Source of the DNA: Sclerotinia nivalis
Taxonomy: Eukaryota > Ascomycota > Leotiomycetes > Helotiales > Sclerotiniaceae
Assembly (NCBI GenBank): GCA_029531795.1
Contig: JAPEIS010000008.1
Location: 2,604,001 to 2,668,000 of the forward strand
DNA: 64,000 bases
Reading direction: 5' to 3'
In this document: positions 59,048-64,000 of the stretch, one piece after another
How positions within the stretch are numbered: position 1 is the first letter of the stretch
Layout: each line of letters starts with the position of its first letter
The notes under the pieces: generated by a model
Seen by the model: the letters and a program-made list of their open reading frames with translations, nothing else
What the model was told of the DNA's origin: nothing
Database searches by the model: none
Made by a program: the position numbers and the translations under genes

Positions 59048-59660
59048 TGCTTCTATTGCTTACCTTTGTATTCTCTTTTGTGTTATGATGAGCAAGCAAG
59101 TCAAGTACCCAAGTAGCTATAGATGGACAAACAAGTTAGGTAGCTTATGCTTACCACCCTTTATCTTTTTCCCATTATCTTCTTTTCTTACAGAAGTACG
59201 GAGTATATATCTAGAATGATTCCTTGGATCTTCTGAATTCTTTTTTGACAGCTTTTTATTATTATTCCTGTTGTTGTGTTCTTAATAGGTTCACTCACTT
59301 TTATATAAATCATTCATCAATCTTTCTACTTAGGTATTATAATTTATTATATACTATCTGGGTATTTATATATATATATTTTACTCTCCAATTACTTCAC
59401 ACTTCATTCTTCACTCTTCACTCTTCACTATGATGGAATCACTATTAACCTCTTGGAATTGCCGTACTACTTAGCGCCCCCACCACCCGCCCGCCAGAAC
59501 TTATCATTCGGTCTTTGGGTTCTCTGGTGTATCCGTAATCCGTGTGCCCGTGTGTTCGTTCCAGAAATTAATTATTAACTTTACCATTCTGCTCCGTATT
59601 TCAAATATATTCCAAAAAGTTCTTTTCATTTGTTCTACATTTTAAAATTTACCCAAATAC

Positions 59661-59731
59661 CAATTCAATTCAATTTCAGTCAATTTCAGTCAATTCGGTT
59701 CGGTTCAGTTCAATTCAGTTCAATTCAATAC
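59661..59731 (+). repeat. Imperfect (CAATT/TCAGT)n pentamer repeat
   Basis: CAATT/CAGTT/CGGTT-type pentamers in the likely 5' leader region of lst7. Confidence 0.75.
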
Positions 59732-60110
59732 CAATCCCCTTTCTACGAAAAATCCTCGCCTTTTGCTTCTTCTGTTCGACAAAAAAGATATTGTAAGATT
59801 ACACCCTTCTACCTTCTATTCCGTGTAATCCGACTCTCGAGTACTCCGTACGAATTGATTGTACTGGGTACAACAACACAAAATAATACGACAAGAGCAG
59901 AAAGAGGGTGTGAGAGTGTGAGACGACCCTGAAAAGAAATCCACTTCTGTCCCAAGGTCCCACAGAAAGAGACGGCTACACGGGGATTAGAAGAGAAAAG
60001 TCTAAGACATTTAAAAATACCGATACTTTGGCAACAAACAGGAATCAAGAGAAAAAAAGAGGAAGGCAAAAAGAAAAAGGACTAATCCACCGATTGATCT
60101 TCTTCTAAAC

Positions 60111-61760
60111 ATGGCTTTAATTGTAAGAGAAATTATTCTTTCACACCCTCACCATCACCCTCACCCTCATTTCTACCAATTGTTTATGGTCGCATTCGCA
60201 TCATTGCCCCTAAGTCTCTATTCCTTCCTGCTGCTGCGCCTACGTTTGCCTCATTGAAGGGCGCACAATATCGCTGTTCGCGCGGATGATCTGCGAGTGG
60301 TTCGCATTAAATTCAAGGGAATAGGGGTTTGATCAGGCAATCATGGGACCTTGTACTGATCTTGTGTTTCTCTGTCACAGTTATGTCTCGCGCATTATTG
60401 CGACACTCATGGTCCGACCCCGGTTATGGTAACAGAAGCACTTCCCGTGGGTTGTACTTCGTGTCCAGAAAAAGATGAATTTACCCATCGGAGACCTAGT
60501 ACAAGTAGATCTTTTAGATCCTCAGAACCTTCTTTAAATACAAACGCGCGCTCTTCGAATAGAACAAATTCTACGGTTTCGGAGACAGATGTCGCGGCGA
60601 GTAGACCTGCTCTTCATGTGAATTCAAATCCTTCAAATGCTTCGAATACAACGGGTTCTGCGGTCGAAACACCACCTCAAAGTCCTAGAGCACCTGCTTT
60701 GCAAAATACACAAAATACCACAAATAATTCGCGGCGCGATTCGAGCTTTCGCAAAACATATCCCAGTGAAAAGCCAGGTCCATGCGAAAATTGCGCTCTT
60801 ACTTTACCTAAGAAGACGAAGGAAGATACACCTACAACTCCCAAACCTGCGGCAGGTGGAAAACTCGACAATGGTCCAATTTTGCGAACACGGAAACCGT
60901 ATGAGCGCATTGCAGGTCAGAGTACCCCTCCAAAGTCTGCATCGTCGGATTCGGACGATTCGGAATGCGCAATTCAGAAGGAAGAACGGGAAGACCAACT
61001 TCAGGCGCGAAGATCCTCTCTAAAGCGATCCGATACATCCCCTCCTACCTATACCACTAGAGAATTTCTCTCGCATAACCATTTCATCGACTACACGTCA
61101 ACGCATGAACCTTTACAACCTACCTCTTTCTCCATTATCCGCCAATCGTGTCTCCGGACCCTCTCTTGCGAAACCCTTCCACCATCCTCAAATCCTACAC
61201 CTAACTCCACACCCTCATCCCCATTCATCTCTAGTTTCTCCTCCCACCTCACCTCTTCCACAACTACCTCGTCCGGCGGCCCAATCTTTTTTGGTGATCC
61301 AATGGCCGGCTACACCACAGCATACATCTTCCGCATTCCAGATCCTTCCGCACGCGGTCGTCGTCGCGTTTATGCTTTAATCGCCCTCTCAACTCAAAAA
61401 GAACGAATGGCCATGCGGACCTTTTCTTTCCTCGACGCCGCATTTCGCGAACTCGCAGATTGGATTGCGCGTCTTGCCGACGAAGAACTTGCACGTTCTG
61501 AATCAGCGCTTCAGTCCCCTAGACCGGGCGACGAGAGAAACGGTAACGGAAATAGTAATGGTGCGTTTGGAGGTGGTGGTACGACAACTACACCTACTTC
61601 TTCTTTCTTGAGAGGTGGTAATAGGGGACCTGATGGTAGAATGACGGGCGCGAGTTTGAAGGGTAGAGGGTTGGCCGAGCTGGTGGGACTACCGGATTTC
61701 TTTATTGAGCTGCATAGTAGATTTGTGAGGTTGCTTGCGGAGATTGAAAGGCCGAGATGA
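60111..61760 (+). CDS. lst7: Lst7 / folliculin homologue
   Basis: Lst7 forms a GTPase-activating complex with Lst4 for the Rag GTPase Gtr2, signalling amino-acid status to TORC1 at the vacuole. The first exon is only 12 nt (60111-60122, ATG plus three codons, followed by GTAAGAG). The second is 60381-61760, giving 463 aa. Splicing creates MALILCLAHYCDTHGPTPVM, the characteristic folliculin start. The CTSCPEKDEF and CENCALTLPKK cysteines lie in a Ser/Thr/Asn-rich, disordered N-terminal half. The folliculin longin core is FSIIRQSCLRTLSCETLP .. GGPIFFGDPMAGYTTAY .. DPSARGRRRVYALIALS, ending with an amphipathic segment (LVGLPDFFIELHSRFVRLL). The C-terminal DENN domain of animal folliculin is absent, as in yeast Lst7. 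Confidence 0.9.
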
Positions 61761-63692
61761 AAGTCGGTGCTCGATTTGTGAATATTTGATCTGAAGTCCA
61801 AAGGTCGAAATTGTCAAGATGAGTGGAACGAAGTATCCTCACCTAATTCTTGCGCTTTCGAAGAAGAAGAGGTGTGTTTTTATGACTCATGGTGATCCAT
61901 AGATATTGGCGTTTGTGATTCCCGGTTCAGTTTTTGTTGTGTATTGTGTCAGGTCCGTCTAGTGCAGATTGGACCATACGATTGTTTGGAGTCTTGCGCT
62001 CTTTTCCTTTGCTTTTTCCTTGGGCTGTTCTAATTTTTCTTTGGTGTGCTGGGACGACGAGTAAGAATGCTGGGGAAGATATAAATTCTATAGGAGGATG
62101 GATCTAAGAACGTATTAGCGTTTTGGTCTGTGATCTGGGTGAGGGATGGTGGAAGATATGAGAAAGATCTATGGGAAAAGGCGTATGTAATGATCCGGAA
62201 CATGAAAAAGGTATTTTGTAGGATGTACTGGTGTATGAGAGTATAAGGAAGAGGGAAAGTGGGAAGGTTGTTGTTGTATGCATTTGAACTTGATTTTAAT
62301 TTTTGAAGGCGCACTGTTGGGCGAGCAAACGATATCGATACCATGTGGTGGGTTGATGGCGTGGTGGAGATGTATAGGTTTGTTGTTATTGTATATGTAA
62401 ATTGAGTGGACTGGGAGGCTGGTGGATACTAAAAACTGGATGGATGGTTGTGATTTGAGCTGGGAACAGAGGATTAAAGAAAATAATGGGATGGAAAGTG
62501 GTTGGGGTATGTAGTTGTTAGTAGTTGTTAGTAGTTAGAAATAGGTAGTAATAGGTAGTTGACGATGTATGAAGTGTAATATTCATCCCTCTTGAGGTCT
62601 TGTGAGTGCTTCCTCTCTTTTTCTATCTTTCTTTGTAGGTGTTTGGATATGTGTAGGGAAAATGAAGACGTATTGGATGTGGAGAAGTCTTTCAAATTGA
62701 GAATAGGAAGAAAAGGAAGAAGGAGGTATCAGACAATGGTTGGGGTTTATTGAGATGGAAAATTTCAAATATCAAGATAGTAGGTAGGTATATGGTTGGT
62801 ATGAAAAATCAAAGATGAAATTTCTTTTCTCTTGCTATCTTTTTCTTGTCGCCTACTCATCCGGGTCCTTTCCTAATACCATGCTAGGTGGTGGGACAGT
62901 ATACATACATCATATGTATATAAGGATGCAAAGCTTTCGTTTTCGTTTTCATTTGAAATTTGTGAACTGGGGTTTTTTTGCTAGGCGTCTCAGAATTTGT
63001 ATAACCCGCTTCTTTTTCTTTTATTCTTGCGGATTACTATCTTTTACCTATTTAGAATGTTCCGTGTCTAATTTCTGGTCTTCAGATGGATGCAGAAGGT
63101 TTGATATAGATTGGGGTAGACATTTGGGTGTATGTGTATGTGTTTTGTTGATTTCAATGAGGGATGGGGGAATGAGGTGGTGAGATGTCAAGTGGTTGTT
63201 TTCATTTGTGTATCTATCTCATTATTGTACCTATATGCAAATACCTCTTGTATATTCAATTTTTGGGTGGATGGATGGATTGATCAACAGTATCTTTTTT
63301 TCTTGCTGTGAAAGTTCATGGTATGATTGCAGTTTTGCATTTATTTCTGTTTTGTTCATTTGTGTGTCGTTGAAAGGTCTTTAATTTATCTATACTTGTA
63401 TTTTGTGAGTATTTTTTATAAATTTTGGATATAAATGACAAGTGTAGCCAATATCAGAGAGAGTTTGGGAGGGTTACATTTATCTTTTCTATTTATACGG
63501 AGGGGGAAAGAAAAATTGTGTGAATTGGCTGTGCTTGTTGAGGGAGCGAGTAATAAGTGGTGGTGAAGTTTCGGAACACTAACGATAGACAAGAAATCAT
63601 TAGTGAAGAAGATTGATGGCAATAGAGTAAATAATCGTGGGTATTAACCCTACGAAGCCATATTCCAGTGAAAAATGTCGCCCTCCCTCCGC
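61761..63692. other. Intergenic, about 1.9 kb, no gene seen
   Basis: 3' flank of lst7 and of the kinase-like gene. A GTAGTTGTTA/GTAGTTA repeat lies near 62512-62562. No supported coding region or RNA. Confidence 0.5.
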
Positions 63693-64000
63693 CTAAACTT
63701 CTAAAAACTCGAAAATCCTCTCAACAGCCTGCTCATCGCCCTCCAATGTTTCCTTCACCTCTTCATCTACCCAACCATCCGTCCAACTACCCCCAAAATC
63801 AATAAGCCAGGCGTCATCTGTATCCCCATGGATAAGCACATTATGGGGCTTGCCATCTCCCCACACAATTCCAATCTCATGTAATAAATCAACCATCTCA
63901 CGAATTTGAGTTGCCCATTTCTTTCTACGCTCATACGAAACGGTAGCAGGCTCGACATCTCGTAGCGTACACAAGTTCTCCAGATCCGTCGGGATAAATT
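63693..64000 (-). CDS. Protein-kinase-like protein, 3' end (5' partial)
   Basis: The frame is open to the window edge, so the 5' part lies beyond 64000. The visible 102 codons carry a kinase-fold catalytic loop: LLHEIGIVWGDGKPHNVLIH (Asp of WGD in the place of the HRD Asp, with the Asn four residues after Lys) followed by DDAWLIDFGGSWTDGWV, where DFGG replaces DFG. The spacing matches fungal kinase-like and aminoglycoside-phosphotransferase-like proteins, which often show (V/I)WGD and DFGG. The protein ends AVERIFEFLEV. With Lys/Glu of the N-lobe missing from view, activity cannot be judged. Confidence 0.8.
   Translation of the reverse strand, partial: FIPTDLENLCTLRDVEPATVSYERRKKWATQIREMVDLLHEIGIVWGDGKPHNVLIHGDTDDAWLIDFGGSWTDGWVDEEVKETLEGDEQAVERIFEFLEV

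Larger units (their letters stand above)
56677..60110. other. Intergenic, about 3.4 kb, no gene seen
   Basis: Contains the 3' flank of dhh1 and the upstream region of lst7. Simple repeats are at 59008-59047 and 59661-59731. The 66-codon Cys-containing ORF from 57601 has no signal peptide or homology and is not annotated. Confidence 0.5.

Noticed and set aside
61264..61801. Minus-strand ORFs opposite lst7
   Set aside because: They are antisense shadows of the folliculin coding sequence.

Overview
The window is nuclear DNA of a filamentous ascomycete. Genes are split by short GT..AG introns (about 50-120 nt, a few longer), lie on both strands, and are spaced without operons. The protein set (AMSH-type deubiquitinase, cysteine dioxygenase, RasGAP, group A chitinase, Lst7/folliculin, Dhh1, DNA primase) is typically fungal. 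Protein wording, AT-rich spacers and lineage-specific genes suggest a Leotiomycete of the Botrytis/Sclerotinia type. That placement is inference, not measured.

Layout. 1-1514: 3' part of an AMSH/Sst2-like JAMM deubiquitinase. 2160-3203: decayed alpha/beta-hydrolase (epoxide-hydrolase-like) pseudogene. 3526-4635 (-): cysteine dioxygenase. 6718-7935 (-): four-TM MARVEL-like protein. 10783-11791 (+): another four-TM membrane protein. 12228-12886: a 659-bp foldback MITE with TA target-site duplication, lying between two convergent genes. 12912-13719 (-): conserved fungal protein. 14946-15684: decayed coding remnants. 16153-16238: intron-containing tRNA-Asp(GUC). 17240-19328 (+): Ulp1/C48-like cysteine protease. 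19455-21127 (-): DHH phosphoesterase with a possible mitochondrial leader and PCNA-binding-like tail. 21881-22501 (-): Cys-rich hypothetical. 24974-25327 (+): small C-terminally anchored membrane protein. 26041-28575 (+): OTT_1508-like deaminase-fold protein.

29763-32309 (-): RasGAP of the S. pombe Gap1/Aspergillus GapA type. About 6.5 kb of gene-free DNA follows, with several short tandem repeats. 38808-39746 (+): mitochondrial J-protein. 40677-42387 (+): GH18 chitinase with an uncertain 5' end. 44504-46628 (+): leucine-rich hypothetical. 46629-50705: AT-rich, gene-poor, repeat-bearing block. 50706-51460 (-): BTB-protein-like C-terminal domain protein. 52120-53849 (+): primase small subunit, whose promoter carries an MCB (ACGCGT) and an E2F-like site. 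54955-56676 (+): Dhh1 DEAD-box helicase. 60111-61760 (+): Lst7/folliculin. 63693-64000 (-): 3' end of a kinase-like protein.

The genes do not form one pathway. They are mostly housekeeping and signalling genes: endosomal deubiquitination, mRNA decay, replication, TORC1/amino-acid signalling, Ras signalling and sulfur metabolism. Between them lie lineage-specific genes and decayed sequence. The most unusual items are the complete foldback MITE, the deaminase-fold protein with a repeated short motif, and the DHH protein with alternative starts.
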